64,000 nucleotides of DNA from Rhizomicrobium palustre (lineage in GTDB: Bacteria; Pseudomonadota; Alphaproteobacteria; Micropepsales; Micropepsaceae), in contig NZ_JAASRM010000001.1 in the NCBI RefSeq assembly GCF_011761565.1, positions 496,139-560,138 on the forward strand. The letters run 5' to 3'. Made by a program: the position numbers and the translations under genes. Position 1 is the stretch's first letter. Each line of letters opens with the position of its first letter. Positions 27,801 through 37,016 of the stretch are shown piece after piece. Below the pieces are notes generated by a model that did not search any database, was not told where the DNA came from, and saw nothing but the letters and a program-made list of their open reading frames with translations.

Positions 27801-28648
27801 TGAACAACACCACCCTTGAGCGGTTGAACAGCTCGACGGCCACCGGCTGGAGCGCGTGGAGCAAGACACTGGCTGGCGCGAGCCATACCAGCGGCGATAT
27901 GAGTGTCGGAAGCTTCAATGCGCAGCTTTGGGGCGTGATCAGCGGTGCCGATTACCAGTTCAGTGGCGGGACCAAGCTGTCGGGCGTCTTCTCCTACACG
28001 CATAACCAGATCGGCGTGCATGACCAGAATGACAAGGCGTCCGTCGAAGGCTATTTCTTCGCCCTGGCAAGCCACATTCCCGCCAATGCCTTTACCTTTG
28101 ATGTTTCGGCATTCCTGCAGAACAACGTCGTCGATACGCTGCGCCGCAAGGGCGGGATCGGCGATGCCGCGGGCTCAACTAACAATCTTGTCGGTGGCGG
28201 CTCGCTGCAGGCCAAGTATTCCGGTGGCAATGGCGATCTTCAGCCCTTTGCTCGCCTCACCGTGGCAAGCATTGGCACAGAGTCTTTCACGGAGGCCGGA
28301 ACACTGGGCTTCGCAGTGGCATCGCAAACACGCATTTCGGTCCGCGGCAGTCTGGGCCTGGAAGCCAGCCATACCTTCCTGACTGAAAACGGCACGCGTA
28401 TCCTGCCGCGCTTGCAGATCGGCATGGAAAACGAGTTCGGCGAGGTCAACCGGGAAACAGCGATCACCTTCGCTTCCACGAACTTCCTTGCCCCCGCCCC
28501 CTCGCCTTCACGCTTCGGCGCCTTGGTTGGCGCTGGGGTGACGGCAGCGTTGCAAAACAGGCTGGAGCTGTCGCTCGATACGCGCGGCCGGATCAGTGCC
28601 AACCAAATAGACGGTATTGTGAGCTTCGGTGCGAAGTACAAGTTCTAA
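24812..28648 (+). CDS. Autotransporter (type Va) with PATR-repeat passenger
   Basis: 1278 residues. The ATG at 24812 follows AGGGGA. An extended signal peptide ([20 protein letters not shown]) precedes an N-terminal globular segment with PEP-anchor-like character (about 35-270), then a beta-helix passenger of about eight repeats (residues about 340-830) containing [18 protein letters not shown] and [14 protein letters not shown]-terminal beta-barrel domain of about 270 residues ([13 protein letters not shown] onward) ends in KYKF with the terminal Phe needed for BAM recognition. The passenger should be surface-exposed; adhesion is the usual family role, but no enzyme motif is seen. It follows the receptor cassette on the same strand yet behind a strong terminator. 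Confidence 0.92.
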   Translation: MAQAARQSKVISATKVLLLASASFATISALSPAWATPSGFLDFTTSGSLSGWTTYGTVSTKNATDSLTLGTKPFQLTPATGEYMAKISPLNSATQCAGPNSCSAIDSIMGLTSGQLSTVFNTLPLTNTRRATNFGIMTETASLAAGSYTFYWSYAAGDYKPYNDGVLFAISGGGTETVSVLANNGDGSNGGTGGGAQAGTVVVGDYGATQWAAYTFTVATSSTYQLSFAAYNWGDTDNSYVPTLYIGASAGTVTGGSTSPIDTNHTYYLASNLGSSVAPDFKGGTLRLNASGTISNAFAVENYTGNTIDAYGNTGNFSGVMSGAGGLTIKDGIGGGKVIFTGANTYTGGTTINSGAVLQIGIGGTTGSIAGNVNDLGTLIFNRNDAITYANVISGTGGLIQAGSGTLTLTGTNTYTGGTTIGAGTLQIGDGNTSGSIAGDIVNNAALAFNRSDAITFAGAISGTGALTQAGSGTLVLTGANTYTGGTTIGAGTLQIGDGNASGSIAGDIVNNAALAFNRSDAITFAGAISGTGTLTQAGSGTLVLTGANTYTGGTTISAGTLQIGDGNTSGSIAGDITNNAALIFNRSDAITYANVISGTGKLTQAGSGTLILTGTNTYSDGTTVSAGTLQIGNGSTSGAITGNVVNNATLAFNRSDSITYGGIISGTGGVSVSGGGTVIVTGNNTYTGQTSIAAGSTLQIGNGGTTGAIVSDVINQGILAFNRSDNVTFNGNVTGSGTLVQNGTGKVIVTTNYTGKTIVNSGTLQIGNGSTSGTVAGNIVNNATVVYGQAATTTYSGVISGAGSLAVSGGGIVILNGSNTYTGPTTVTAGSLIIGDSTHQSATVLSGVTVSNNAIIGGYGLIGGNLLASGGTVSPGNSIGTLTVSGNYSQSSASTLKIEVTPTASDKLLVKGKAQLDGTLAISLLPGTYGTTLYPVLTASSISGTFATVTYTGGDANMAYGVMYGAQEVDLAVTPKASGQIYGDIVSQSLDTAVELNNTTLERLNSSTATGWSAWSKTLAGASHTSGDMSVGSFNAQLWGVISGADYQFSGGTKLSGVFSYTHNQIGVHDQNDKASVEGYFFALASHIPANAFTFDVSAFLQNNVVDTLRRKGGIGDAAGSTNNLVGGGSLQAKYSGGNGDLQPFARLTVASIGTESFTEAGTLGFAVASQTRISVRGSLGLEASHTFLTENGTRILPRLQIGMENEFGEVNRETAITFASTNFLAPAPSPSRFGALVGAGVTAALQNRLELSLDTRGRISANQIDGIVSFGAKYKF
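25841..27300 (+). repeat. In-frame tandem repeats of about 204 bp in the autotransporter passenger
   Basis: The AACACCTAT-type codons of the NTY motif recur at about 25841, 26048, 26252, 26456, 26660, 26864 and 27269, with a divergent unit (NYTGKT) near 27067. The period is 204 bp (68 codons), 207 for the first. Units starting at 26048 and 26252 are nearly identical in DNA, so recent duplication or ongoing repeat exchange is likely. Confidence 0.85.
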
Positions 28649-28664
28649 TATCTGCAATAATCAG

Positions 28665-28689
28665 GGCCTCCGCTACACCGGCGGGGGCC
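28665..28689. terminator. Hairpin between the convergent cassettes
   Basis: GGCCTCCGC, 7-nt loop, GCGGGGGCC: a 9-bp stem with one G-T pair in the 40-bp gap between convergent stops, touching the minus-strand stop codon. There is no T-run on either side, so its role as a bidirectional terminator is only plausible. Confidence 0.4.
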
Positions 28690-31631
28690 TAAGTCTCATA
28701 GGCTATTCCGAAGGTGAAGGTTCGCCCGCTGCGGGTGACGACTTCGAGACGTTTCGCAGTAGCGTCGGTATATTGAATGATCGGCTGGTCGGTCATGTTG
28801 ATGCCTTCCAGCGTTGCCTTCAGATGATCGCCGATGCGGTAGTGCAGCGCGAAATCGACATTGCTGGTCGCCGCATAGTAATCGCCGACATTGCCGTTAG
28901 CCCCCGGCCCGCCGCGATAGCCGCCGCGATAGGCCTGAGACACCCGAACACTGAAGCGATCCCCTTCATAATAGAGCGTGGCATTATAGGAGAACTTGGA
29001 AAGATTGAGCAGCGGTAGAGAAACCGCTCGGCCGTTGAAAATCACCCGACTGTTGCCATCGACATAAGTGAAGTTTCCGGTCACACCAAAGCGATCAAAC
29101 GGCGCTGGAAGGAATTTGAAATCATGCTGGATGGCCACTTCCATGCCAGCAAAGTCCGCGCCCTTGCCGTTGACCGGAGCAGTGTAGTTATAGAGCACAT
29201 CGGGATTCTGATGCGGCAGCAGGAAAGACAGGGGAAAGCCGGTTTGGCTGTAGGGCATCACCGTGGTGGCGGTGGTGATGAAGTCTTCCATGTTCTTATA
29301 AAAAACGCCAAGCGATGCATAGCTCGAGCCCCGATCATAATATTCGAGCGAAGCCTCCACGGAATCGGCAAAGAAGGGCCTGAGATACGGGTTTCCGGTC
29401 GAGACCGTGCCGCCAAAGGGCGCAGTGGTGAGCGTGCCGGCGGCGGCAAGATCAGACAGTGCCGGACGCGAGATATTGCGGTTTGCACTGAAGCGGGTGA
29501 GAAGATTATCTGCAAGACTGATGACGAGGTTGGCGGCGGGAAGGACGTCATCATAGCGATAGGATATCGCCACCGGCGCGAGCGAAGAGCCATTGTTCAG
29601 GGTACCGCGCGAGGAAATCCAGGTCGAGAAATAGCGAAACCCGATATTACCGCGCAGAGGAAAGCCGAACAGCGAGGCCTCGCCATCGAGCTTCACATAA
29701 CCCGCGAGCGTATCCTCACCGAGGCTGTAATCGGAACCGGGCACAGTATAGGCGACGGTTAGCGCCCTGGCTTGGCCGATGGTGTTATAGGTCGCATCAA
29801 CAGCGCCGACCACATAAGGCGCGACCGTGCTTTGCGTGAGAACAAACTTATCGTCTGCGAGAAGCGGCCGATCCGCGGGATCGTTATAGAAAACCTTGTT
29901 GCTGCGGTTCCAGCCACCATTGCTGAAGCTTTTATACTCCATACCAGAGGAAAGCCGCACACCATCAAAGACGCGCCATTCCAGATCAAGCTTGGCGTTG
30001 AAATAGCGGCTGGTGATCGCCTCTTCCTGGCTGTCGAGCCGCATTAGATTCCACTCGCCCGGCTCAGTCAGTGTTCCGCCATAACCATTGATGGGTCGAT
30101 TAGGTGTGGTGTAGTCGAATTGAAAATTCCGGTTCTGCGTTTCCAGAAACACCTTGTCGAAAACCGGCAGGCCGTAAGCTGAGCGCGAAACACCGACCAA
30201 GGCATGCAAGGTGAGACTCTCGTTGACCTCCATCCTTCCCGTCAGCGCGGCCTGATAGAAATCGGTCGCGTCTTTCATCTCATTGGCTTCGCTGCGCAGA
30301 TCGACATGCGAGAAACCGGCCTTTAGAAGGCTGTTCTGCGTGATGAAAGCGTCGTCGAGGCGCTGGGTACCGGTGATGTCCACCGTGAGCCCATTGGTGC
30401 CCGCCGCCGCAAGGGCATAATCTTTTCGGTTATTGGAAAGGTGGCCGAACATCACATCCAGATCAAAATCGAGATGGTCCGACGGGCGGTATTGCAGCGC
30501 GGCGGTGGCACCGATGCGGGTACGGTGATTGAACCAGGAAGAGTATGTTTCGGCGATAGGAAGATATATCTTCCCGGCCAGCAGGGTTTGCGCGTCGGCT
30601 TGGGAGATATTCACGCCGATATTGGCGCTGCCGAAAACTGCCTGATGCCAGCCCCAATTGCGATAGCCATATTCCACCGAATTGGCGGTGGAGGCCGCGA
30701 TAGCGACGAGCGCCCCGAAATTTCCCCAACGGTTGGAGACAAGCGCGGCCAGATGCGGCGTCGGTGTGGCGCTGGAGGTGTTCACCATCGCCTTGCCGGA
30801 GACGGCCATCTTGAAGCCGGGGAAATCGAACGGCTTCGGCGTGCGCAGCTTTGCCGTGCCCGCGATGCCGCCCTCGTCCTGATCGGCGGCATAGGATTTC
30901 TCTATGGTCACGCTGGAAAAGAGTTCGGAGGAAAAGAGACTGAAATCGAAACTGCGGGTGCGGCTGACAAGGCCACGGTTATCCATGCCGGAGGCCGTAT
31001 TACCCAGCACTTCCATGCCATTAATCTGGGTGCGGGCGAAATCCGGCCCCAGGCTGCGGATGGTGATCTGCCGCCCCTCCCCTGAGTCGCGCGTGATCGC
31101 AACACCCGGAATGCGCTGCATGGATTCAGCGAGGTTGATATCGGGGAAGGCCGCGATATCGTCGGCGACGATGCTGTCCTGGGAAATCACCGCTGCAAAT
31201 TTCAGATCGATGGCGCGTTGTAGACTGCCGCGATACCCGGTGATGACGACTTCCTCCGGCGCCACCTCCTCCATGACATTCACCGGCTCCGGCGCGGCGT
31301 GCTTCAGCACATACCCTCCCGCCACATATTCGGCCTTGATGGGCAGGCCTGAGAGCAGCCGGGCTAGCGCCTCGCTGGCGCGCATCATGCCATGCACAGG
31401 CGGCGTCTTGAGACGGGCGGTGTTGACCGCCGTCATGATCTGCACATCGCCCTGGAGCGATAATGCCTGGATGGCGCTGGTGAGATTACCCGCCTCGATG
31501 GCGAAGTCATGGGCCAGCGGTTCCGCCAAAAGCGCGGACGAAATGGCGGCCGCACCGGCGCCAAGGCCGATTACCCAACCTGCCACCCTCCGACGTCCCA
31601 CAATACGCACTCGGCTTATCCCAAGGGACAT
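28689..31631 (-). CDS. TonB-dependent transducer receptor with STN domain (minus-strand module)
   Basis: 980 residues. N-terminal signal with a hydrophobic core (VAGWVIGLGAGAAAISSALL); STN domain (about 40-112: FAIEAGNLTSAIQALSLQGD, ending GGYVLKHA); TonB-box-like EEVVITGYRG; plug (DINLAESMQRIPGVAITRD, GRQITIRSLGPDF); barrel ending FGIAYET. STN should contact the periplasmic domain of the FecR-like protein at 35475-36458. It is a paralogue of the receptor at 32641-35343, sharing long plug identities. It starts 32 bp after the phosphoesterase gene and is the last gene of the five-gene minus-strand cassette. No strong ribosome-binding site is seen. Confidence 0.92.
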   Translation of the reverse strand: MSLGISRVRIVGRRRVAGWVIGLGAGAAAISSALLAEPLAHDFAIEAGNLTSAIQALSLQGDVQIMTAVNTARLKTPPVHGMMRASEALARLLSGLPIKAEYVAGGYVLKHAAPEPVNVMEEVAPEEVVITGYRGSLQRAIDLKFAAVISQDSIVADDIAAFPDINLAESMQRIPGVAITRDSGEGRQITIRSLGPDFARTQINGMEVLGNTASGMDNRGLVSRTRSFDFSLFSSELFSSVTIEKSYAADQDEGGIAGTAKLRTPKPFDFPGFKMAVSGKAMVNTSSATPTPHLAALVSNRWGNFGALVAIAASTANSVEYGYRNWGWHQAVFGSANIGVNISQADAQTLLAGKIYLPIAETYSSWFNHRTRIGATAALQYRPSDHLDFDLDVMFGHLSNNRKDYALAAAGTNGLTVDITGTQRLDDAFITQNSLLKAGFSHVDLRSEANEMKDATDFYQAALTGRMEVNESLTLHALVGVSRSAYGLPVFDKVFLETQNRNFQFDYTTPNRPINGYGGTLTEPGEWNLMRLDSQEEAITSRYFNAKLDLEWRVFDGVRLSSGMEYKSFSNGGWNRSNKVFYNDPADRPLLADDKFVLTQSTVAPYVVGAVDATYNTIGQARALTVAYTVPGSDYSLGEDTLAGYVKLDGEASLFGFPLRGNIGFRYFSTWISSRGTLNNGSSLAPVAISYRYDDVLPAANLVISLADNLLTRFSANRNISRPALSDLAAAGTLTTAPFGGTVSTGNPYLRPFFADSVEASLEYYDRGSSYASLGVFYKNMEDFITTATTVMPYSQTGFPLSFLLPHQNPDVLYNYTAPVNGKGADFAGMEVAIQHDFKFLPAPFDRFGVTGNFTYVDGNSRVIFNGRAVSLPLLNLSKFSYNATLYYEGDRFSVRVSQAYRGGYRGGPGANGNVGDYYAATSNVDFALHYRIGDHLKATLEGINMTDQPIIQYTDATAKRLEVVTRSGRTFTFGIAYET

Positions 31632-31663
31632 TAGCCAAGCCGCATGTCACAAATGTTATGGGT

Positions 31664-32548
31664 TCAGCGCAAGGCGAGTGTCAGATCGGGCTGGCGGCCA
31701 TAACCTTTCAAGGCGATGTGATCTGCATAAAAGGCGAGCACGGCGTAAGCGGTCTCCTCGGTATCGAGCATGCCTTTGAGATTCACGCAATGAATACCCG
31801 AAACCACGCCATAATTGCCGTCATGGTTGTGCCCATTCAGCCAAAGCTTCACGCAAGGATGCGGCGAGATAAGCGAGATAACGTCTTTGGCATTCCAGAG
31901 GTTGTGCGGATTTTCCGGGAAAATCGGAAAATGGCAAAGCAAGGCAACTCTTTTTCCCGCGCGGTCCGCGGCGGCGAGAATACCCTCCAGCCAGGCAAGC
32001 TGTGCCGCTCCTAAGCCCCCATCCCAATTGGGCGCATCTGGATATCTCTCAGCCTTAAGCTTGCGGCTCGCCACATCCTCTGCGCTGCCATGCGGCCAGC
32101 CATAGGTGGAAAGATCGTTGCCATCGAGCACGACAAATATCCAGTCCTTATGTTCGAAGCTGTAATAGCGGGTCGGCATGCCGAGACGCGCGGCTATGCT
32201 GGGCTTCAAATCCTCGGCTACCGCAAAATCGTGATTGCCGAGCACAGAATGCAAGGGACAGGTGAATTTCGCCGTGAGCGGCAGAACGGTATCGAAGTTT
32301 TTCGCATCGCCATCGATGAAATCGCCCAGATGTACGGCGAAATCGATGCCGGCATGGTTCAGCGTTTCGACGGCTTCTGCAATCTTTGCGGGCGCACGGC
32401 GATAGAGCCGCGGCGGTTCATCGTCTTTATCGGCATATTGGGCATCAGCGATCACCCCAATCCTGAACATGGCCGCCTCCGCCTTGGCTTGGCGGGACGC
32501 CAAGAAGGCCAATCCAGCCGACAAACCCATCACCCGCCGTCTATCCAT
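31664..32548 (-). CDS. Tat-exported calcineurin-like phosphoesterase, ADPRM-like
   Basis: 294 residues. The ATG at 32548 has GCGAGG upstream. It starts a twin-arginine-type signal (MDRRRVMGLSAGLAFLAS), so the enzyme is probably periplasmic. The metallophosphatase core shows all metal-binding blocks: IGVIADAQYAD, HLGDFIDGD, LGNHDFAV and NGHNHDGNYG. The order and the ADAQYAD and RYYSF features resemble Mn-dependent ADP-ribose/CDP-alcohol diphosphatases, which cut phosphoanhydride-linked nucleotides. It lies between two receptor genes in a surface-signalling cassette, so its substrate may be the imported ligand or be released from it. Substrate is an inference. Confidence 0.88.
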   Translation of the reverse strand: MDRRRVMGLSAGLAFLASRQAKAEAAMFRIGVIADAQYADKDDEPPRLYRRAPAKIAEAVETLNHAGIDFAVHLGDFIDGDAKNFDTVLPLTAKFTCPLHSVLGNHDFAVAEDLKPSIAARLGMPTRYYSFEHKDWIFVVLDGNDLSTYGWPHGSAEDVASRKLKAERYPDAPNWDGGLGAAQLAWLEGILAAADRAGKRVALLCHFPIFPENPHNLWNAKDVISLISPHPCVKLWLNGHNHDGNYGVVSGIHCVNLKGMLDTEETAYAVLAFYADHIALKGYGRQPDLTLALR

Positions 32549-32569
32549 GGCCTCGCATTTCTGTGCAGA

Positions 32570-32599
32570 AACAGTCCCGGTGGGGAAACCGGGACTGTT
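32570..32599 (-). other. 12-bp intercistronic hairpin (first of two)
   Basis: AACAGTCCCGGT, 6-nt loop, ACCGGGACTGTT: a perfect 12-bp stem. On the minus strand it is followed by TTTCTG, too poor in T for a confident terminator. Lies between the receptor stop and the phosphoesterase start. Confidence 0.65.
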
Positions 32600-32609
32600 C
32601 CACCTAAAC

Positions 32610-32632
32610 GTGACAGTCTCATCGACTGTCAC
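32610..32632 (-). other. 9-bp intercistronic hairpin (second of two)
   Basis: GTGACAGTC, 5-nt loop, GACTGTCAC: a perfect 9-bp stem starting 8 nt after the receptor stop. With its neighbour it could protect the receptor mRNA from 3' exonucleases and lower downstream expression. Confidence 0.65.
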
Positions 32633-32640
32633 GGGGAAAA

Positions 32641-35343
32641 CTAGAATTCGTAGGTCGCACCGAAGGTGAAGGTCACACCCGATTTGGTGCGCACTTCAAG
32701 ACGGTCGGCATACTTATCCGCATATTGCGTGATCGGCTGATTGGTGAGGTTGATACCTTCTACCACCAATTTGAGCTGATCGTTGACATTGTAATGCGCA
32801 GCGAAGTCCACATTGTTGGTCGGCTTCATGCCTTCACCGAGATTGCCGTTGCCGCCCGCGCCAACAAGATATTTGGAGCGATAGGCGGTGGAGAGACGCG
32901 CGCCCCACTCCGCGGTTTCATAATAGAGGGTGGCATTGGCCGAGAACTTCGACAGGTTCATCATCGGCATGCTGACGGCCGTGCCCGAATAGGTGATCGG
33001 GTTGTTGCCATCGGCATAGGTCACGTTGCCGGTGAAGCCGAAACCATCGAAAGGATGAGGCAGGAAGTCGAAATCCTTCTGCACCGCCGCTTCGAAGCCC
33101 GCGATATGGGCTCCGCGACCGTTGATGGGTGTCGAATAGTTATAAGGCACATCAGGCTTTGTCGGATCGAACAGCCAGGAGATCGGGAAGCCCAGCGTGT
33201 TATAGGGCACCGTCTTGGTGGCCGAGGTAATCATGTTCTCCATATTCTTGTAGAACACGCCAAAAGAGGCATAGCCGGTCTTGCCTTCGTAGTAATCGAT
33301 CGACCAGTCGATGCTATCCGCCATCCAGGGCTTCAGCCCCGGATTACCAACGCTGATGGAGCCACCGAAGGGCGCTGTGGAAAGCGTCGCCGCCGTGGCA
33401 AGATCGCCCAGCGCCGGACGCGACAGGTTGCGACTGATAGAGAAGCGGGTGACGAACTGATCCGAAAGGTCGAGTGCGATATTCGCCGCCGGCAGGAAGC
33501 TGTTGTAATGATGCGGCACCGCGATGTGCAGTTGCACGGTCTGGGTGGTTTTGTCGGGGTTGGTGATGGTCTGGGTTACGACACCCGAGGAGACCAGATC
33601 GCTCGAGAAGTAGCGAACGCCCGCATTGGCGCGCAGCCCCATGCCGAACAGGGTAGTGTTAACGTCGTATTGCAGATAGCCCGTCAGGGTATTCTCGGTG
33701 ACGTTGAAGTTCGAGCCGGGCACGTCATAGGCCGGGGTCAGATCGCGAATCTGGCCGATATAGGCATAGACCGGATCCATATCGCCAACGACATACTTGC
33801 CGATCGACTTGTACGGCACCACGATCTTCAGGGTATCGGGGATCACCGTGTCAACATTGCCCGCGTTCCGATTGACTTTGTTGGTACGGGTCCAGCCGGA
33901 GTTGAGGAAGCGCTTGTACTCAAAACCCGCTTCGATGGCGTTTTCACTGTTGAGCTTGTAATCGGCATCGAACTTGGCGGTGACGTACTCGCTGGTGATG
34001 GCGCTTTCCTGCGTATCCATGCGCATGAGCTGCCATTTGGTTACGTCGGTCAGGCCACCATCATAGGTGTTGACCGGCATCTTGCCCGTATAATCCCACG
34101 CAACGTTGTGGTTCTTGGACTCCATGAACACCTTGTCGAATTCCGGCAGTGCATATTCCGAGCGCGAGGCGCCGAACATGCCGTGCACCGTCAAGGCATC
34201 GACCGGCGTCCAGGTAACGTTGGTGACACCCTGATAATACTTGGTCGTATCGCGCATTTCGTTGTTTTCGCTGCGCAGATCGATGTGGCTGTAATTGGCC
34301 GCGACCATGGTACCGAAACTGTCTAGCGTCACGGAGTTGAGTACTTGGGGACCGGAGACATTACCTGTCAAACCGCCCGGCGAACCGGCGCTGGCCAGCG
34401 CATAGTCGTTGCGATGATTGGTGAGGCGGCCATAGAGCAGATCGACATCGACCGACAACGCCTCTGACGGGTGATATTGCAGGGCCGAGGTGATGCCGAG
34501 GCGTTCACGGTGATCAAACCAGGTCGAATAGGTCTGGGCCTGCGGCGACCACACATTGGCCCCGCTAGTGCCGAGCAGACGCGCCGAATCCGATGCCGAA
34601 ACACCCGCGCCAATATTGGCGGGCGACTTCAGCGTGATCTGACCCCAGTTCCAGTTGCGATAGCCATATTCGTTGGAATCATTGGTCGAGTAAGCAACCG
34701 AGAGCAGCGCGCCGAAAGCGCCCCAGCGATCGGAAATCAAGCCGACGACGCGCGGGGTCACGCCCGAGACATTGGTATTGTGAATGCCCTTCGCGGTAAG
34801 CACCGCTTTGAAGCCATCATAATCGAAGGGCTTCGCGGTGGTGAGCTGCACCGTGCCCGCGATGCCGCCTTCATCCTGATTGGCTTCCCAGCTCTTCTGC
34901 ACTGTGACACGGTTGAAAAGTTCGGAGGCGAACATCGAAAAATCGAAGGCGCGCGAGCGGCTGACAAGGCCGCGATTGTCCATGCCCGACGCGGTGTTGG
35001 CGAGCGTCTCCATACCATTGAGCTGAGTGCGCGTGAAATCCGGGCCCAGGCCGCGCAAGGTGATCTGACGGCCTTCGCCGGAGTCACGCGTGATGGCGAC
35101 GCCGGGAATGCGCTGCATGGATTCGGCCAAATTCAGATCCGGGAAGGCCGCGATATCATCAGCAACGATGGTATCGGAATTGCCGACCGTCTGATGTTTC
35201 AGATCGATGGCAGCGTGCAAGCTGCCGCGATAGCCGGACACCACGATGGTTTCCAGCGTGCTGGCATCCTCAGCTGCGGCACCGAACAGCGGCGTCAGAC
35301 AGACGGCCAAAGCCGTTGACATCATCAATACGGACTTACTCAT
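32641..35343 (-). CDS. TonB-dependent receptor without STN (minus-strand module)
   Basis: 900 residues. The ATG at 35343 has GAGGGG 7 nt upstream (better than GTG 35349) and starts a signal peptide (VLMMSTALAVCLTPLFGAAA). TonB-box-like LETIVVSGYRG, plug (DLNLAESMQRIPGVAITRD, GRQITLRGLGPDF), barrel ending FGATYEF with terminal Phe. Paralogue of the STN receptor at 28689-31631; the two differ mainly by the STN domain. It is preceded by a copy of the element shared with the sigma gene, so it may be a direct target of the linked ECF sigma. Ligand unknown. Confidence 0.93.
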   Translation of the reverse strand: MSKSVLMMSTALAVCLTPLFGAAAEDASTLETIVVSGYRGSLHAAIDLKHQTVGNSDTIVADDIAAFPDLNLAESMQRIPGVAITRDSGEGRQITLRGLGPDFTRTQLNGMETLANTASGMDNRGLVSRSRAFDFSMFASELFNRVTVQKSWEANQDEGGIAGTVQLTTAKPFDYDGFKAVLTAKGIHNTNVSGVTPRVVGLISDRWGAFGALLSVAYSTNDSNEYGYRNWNWGQITLKSPANIGAGVSASDSARLLGTSGANVWSPQAQTYSTWFDHRERLGITSALQYHPSEALSVDVDLLYGRLTNHRNDYALASAGSPGGLTGNVSGPQVLNSVTLDSFGTMVAANYSHIDLRSENNEMRDTTKYYQGVTNVTWTPVDALTVHGMFGASRSEYALPEFDKVFMESKNHNVAWDYTGKMPVNTYDGGLTDVTKWQLMRMDTQESAITSEYVTAKFDADYKLNSENAIEAGFEYKRFLNSGWTRTNKVNRNAGNVDTVIPDTLKIVVPYKSIGKYVVGDMDPVYAYIGQIRDLTPAYDVPGSNFNVTENTLTGYLQYDVNTTLFGMGLRANAGVRYFSSDLVSSGVVTQTITNPDKTTQTVQLHIAVPHHYNSFLPAANIALDLSDQFVTRFSISRNLSRPALGDLATAATLSTAPFGGSISVGNPGLKPWMADSIDWSIDYYEGKTGYASFGVFYKNMENMITSATKTVPYNTLGFPISWLFDPTKPDVPYNYSTPINGRGAHIAGFEAAVQKDFDFLPHPFDGFGFTGNVTYADGNNPITYSGTAVSMPMMNLSKFSANATLYYETAEWGARLSTAYRSKYLVGAGGNGNLGEGMKPTNNVDFAAHYNVNDQLKLVVEGINLTNQPITQYADKYADRLEVRTKSGVTFTFGATYEF

Positions 35344-35403
35344 GATCACCCCTCGTTACACGCGGCACGTTGGCCGCTCGGGAAGGGGGAGCTTTCTAAG
35401 CCG

Positions 35404-35420
35404 TCAATGGGGACGCCAGA
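35404..35420 (-). promoter_or_regulatory. Shared 17-bp element, copy 1 (upstream of TBDR)
   Basis: Plus-strand TCAATGGGGACgCCaGA (lower case = differs from copy 2), 61 bp upstream of the receptor start. On the coding strand it reads GTCCCCATTGA, and GAAAAA lies about 16 nt upstream of CGTCCC. The fecA promoter recognised by E. coli FecI has GAAAAT and TGTCCT as -35 and -10, so this may be an ECF promoter. Confidence 0.55.
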
Positions 35421-35424
35421 ATGC

Positions 35425-35439
35425 CGTGAATTTTTCACG
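35425..35439 (-). other. Small hairpin next to the shared element
   Basis: CGTGAA, TTT, TTCACG: 6-bp perfect inverted repeat in the 131-bp gap between the FecR-like and receptor genes. On the coding strand the loop is AAA with no T-run following. Confidence 0.4.
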
Positions 35440-35474
35440 ACACTAACGCGACTGATTTATGTCGTCCCGCGCGC

Positions 35475-36458
35475 TTATGGCTGGGGCTTAGGCATGAGCA
35501 CGACGCTGTGCCCATGCTTGACGACCTCTACATCCAGAATCGCAGCGATCTGCTTGAGTGTGTCATCGGTACGATCCAGCCGGAAACGCCCATTGAGCCC
35601 GATTTCGCCTAGCCTCGCATCAGAGAGGACAATCTTATCCTCCGTGTAGCGATTAAGCCGGGTAATGACATAGGACAGCGGCATGCGATCAGCCTCAAGC
35701 CAGCCCTTTTGCCAAGTCTCATATTGGGCGGGGGAGAAATGGCCGGACCGGACACCGCGCTGAGGATCGACGACCAGCCACTCGCCATGCGTGACCGCCA
35801 GCCCCGCCACGCCTTTGCCCTCAACCTTCACCGTGCCCTCATAGACGCGCACTTCCACAGCATCGCCAACGCGATCAACCCCAAAGCGCGTGCCAACCGC
35901 CGTGACCACGGCCGTGCCCGTGATCACCCGGAAGGGGCGAGCCTTATCCTTGGACACCAGGAAGATGGCCTCCCCCCGCGCGAGCTGCAACCGGCGCTCA
36001 TGATCCGTATAGCGCACCGAAACTTGCGTGGCGGCGTTGAGATAGACCATCGACTTGTCCGTCAAGGCGACGTTGGTGCGCTGACCGGTGGCGGTTGCCA
36101 GAATTTGCTCGGTGGGCGCGCCCGGCACCTGAACCGGCGCTTTCGGCCAGAAGACGATCACGGCGCAGAAAGTCGCAGCAGCACCGACGAGAACACCGTA
36201 GGTCGCCTTGGCTTCGAAGGCGCCGCGAACCCATTCGCGCCAGGAAAACTTCGTCGCCGCCTTCCCGGGTGCCACGACATCGAGCAAGGCTACATCCAGC
36301 ATAACGCGGCGTATCTGATCGAAGGCGCGCGCATGGGCAGGATCAGCCGCAAGCCAGGCTCGAAAGGCCACCCGCTCGCTATGCGAAAGCGTCCCCTGGC
36401 GGTCACACCAATCGGCTGCCGCCTCCATCACATCCCCGGTTATCGCGCTATTCGTCAT
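35475..36458 (-). CDS. FecR-family anti-sigma/sigma regulator (minus-strand module)
   Basis: 327 residues from ATG 36458 (MTNSAITGDVMEAAADW). The N-terminal DUF4880-like domain (AFRAWLAADPAHARAFDQIR) binds the sigma factor. One membrane helix follows (YGVLVGAAATFCAVIVFW, about 85-102), then the periplasmic FecR domain (QRTNVALTDKSMVYLNAAT, RPFRVITGTAVVTAVGTRFG) and a C-terminal STN-like region (DDTLKQIAAILDVEVV). Unlike the plus-strand FecR, no Arg pair precedes the helix. Its start overlaps the sigma stop by 11 bp. It should receive the signal from the STN receptor at 28689-31631. Confidence 0.92.
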   Translation of the reverse strand: MTNSAITGDVMEAAADWCDRQGTLSHSERVAFRAWLAADPAHARAFDQIRRVMLDVALLDVVAPGKAATKFSWREWVRGAFEAKATYGVLVGAAATFCAVIVFWPKAPVQVPGAPTEQILATATGQRTNVALTDKSMVYLNAATQVSVRYTDHERRLQLARGEAIFLVSKDKARPFRVITGTAVVTAVGTRFGVDRVGDAVEVRVYEGTVKVEGKGVAGLAVTHGEWLVVDPQRGVRSGHFSPAQYETWQKGWLEADRMPLSYVITRLNRYTEDKIVLSDARLGEIGLNGRFRLDRTDDTLKQIAAILDVEVVKHGHSVVLMPKPQP

Positions 36459-36972
36459 GGCTTGAACTCTCAGCCCCATGCTCCATGGGGCGTTCCAGCG
36501 CGTCATTGAGGCTGGCGAGTTCCGCCATAGCGCGCAACAGGTGCTTTTTCACGGCTTCCAGGCTGAGGCCGGTCTCTTCTGCAATCTCGCCGCGAGATTT
36601 GCCTTCCAGATGCCGTTTGACAAAAACCGTGCGGCGCATCGGCGGCATCGCCAGCAAGGCCGTCCGGAACATGGCCGCGCGCTGCTTGTATTCGAGCACC
36701 TGCTCACCCAGCGGGGCCTCGCATTCAAAATCCATATCGCCCAGTTCGGTTTCACGCTTGCGCTGGCGTGCCCGGGCAAAAATCACGGTATCGGCGATGC
36801 GGAATGCGTAGGCCATGGGGTCCAGAATAGCTTTCTTGCGGCTTTGCTCGAGCAGGCGCAGAAGCGTCTCCTGCAGAATGTCCTCTGATGCAGCAGGGTT
36901 GCGGTCACGGCGGGAGATGTACGCCAGCAGCCTTCGCCGAACCTCCTCAGACCGAAAGATGCCGTCGCTCAT
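36448..36972 (-). CDS. ECF sigma factor, FecI-like (minus-strand module)
   Basis: 174 residues from ATG 36972 (MSDGIFRSEEVRRRLLAYIS), preceded closely by TTAGGA; longer starts add non-conserved sequence. Region 2 is AASEDILQETLLRLLEQS and AYAFRIADTVIFARAR; region 4 is KSRGEIAEETGLSLEAVKKH. First gene of the minus-strand cassette; overlaps the FecR-like gene, so the two are made together. A copy of the 17-bp element lies 45-61 bp upstream, consistent with autoregulation. Confidence 0.9.
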   Translation of the reverse strand: MSDGIFRSEEVRRRLLAYISRRDRNPAASEDILQETLLRLLEQSRKKAILDPMAYAFRIADTVIFARARQRKRETELGDMDFECEAPLGEQVLEYKQRAAMFRTALLAMPPMRRTVFVKRHLEGKSRGEIAEETGLSLEAVKKHLLRAMAELASLNDALERPMEHGAESSSHDE

Positions 36973-37016
36973 TCCTAACCGAACCCAGCCGCCTATATGA
37001 AGATGCCCGAAAGGCC

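Noticed and set aside
32725..34326. 533-codon open frame on the plus strand
   Set aside because: Antisense to a clear TonB-dependent receptor; composition is His/Arg/Gly-rich with no domain, typical of a shadow frame in GC-rich DNA.
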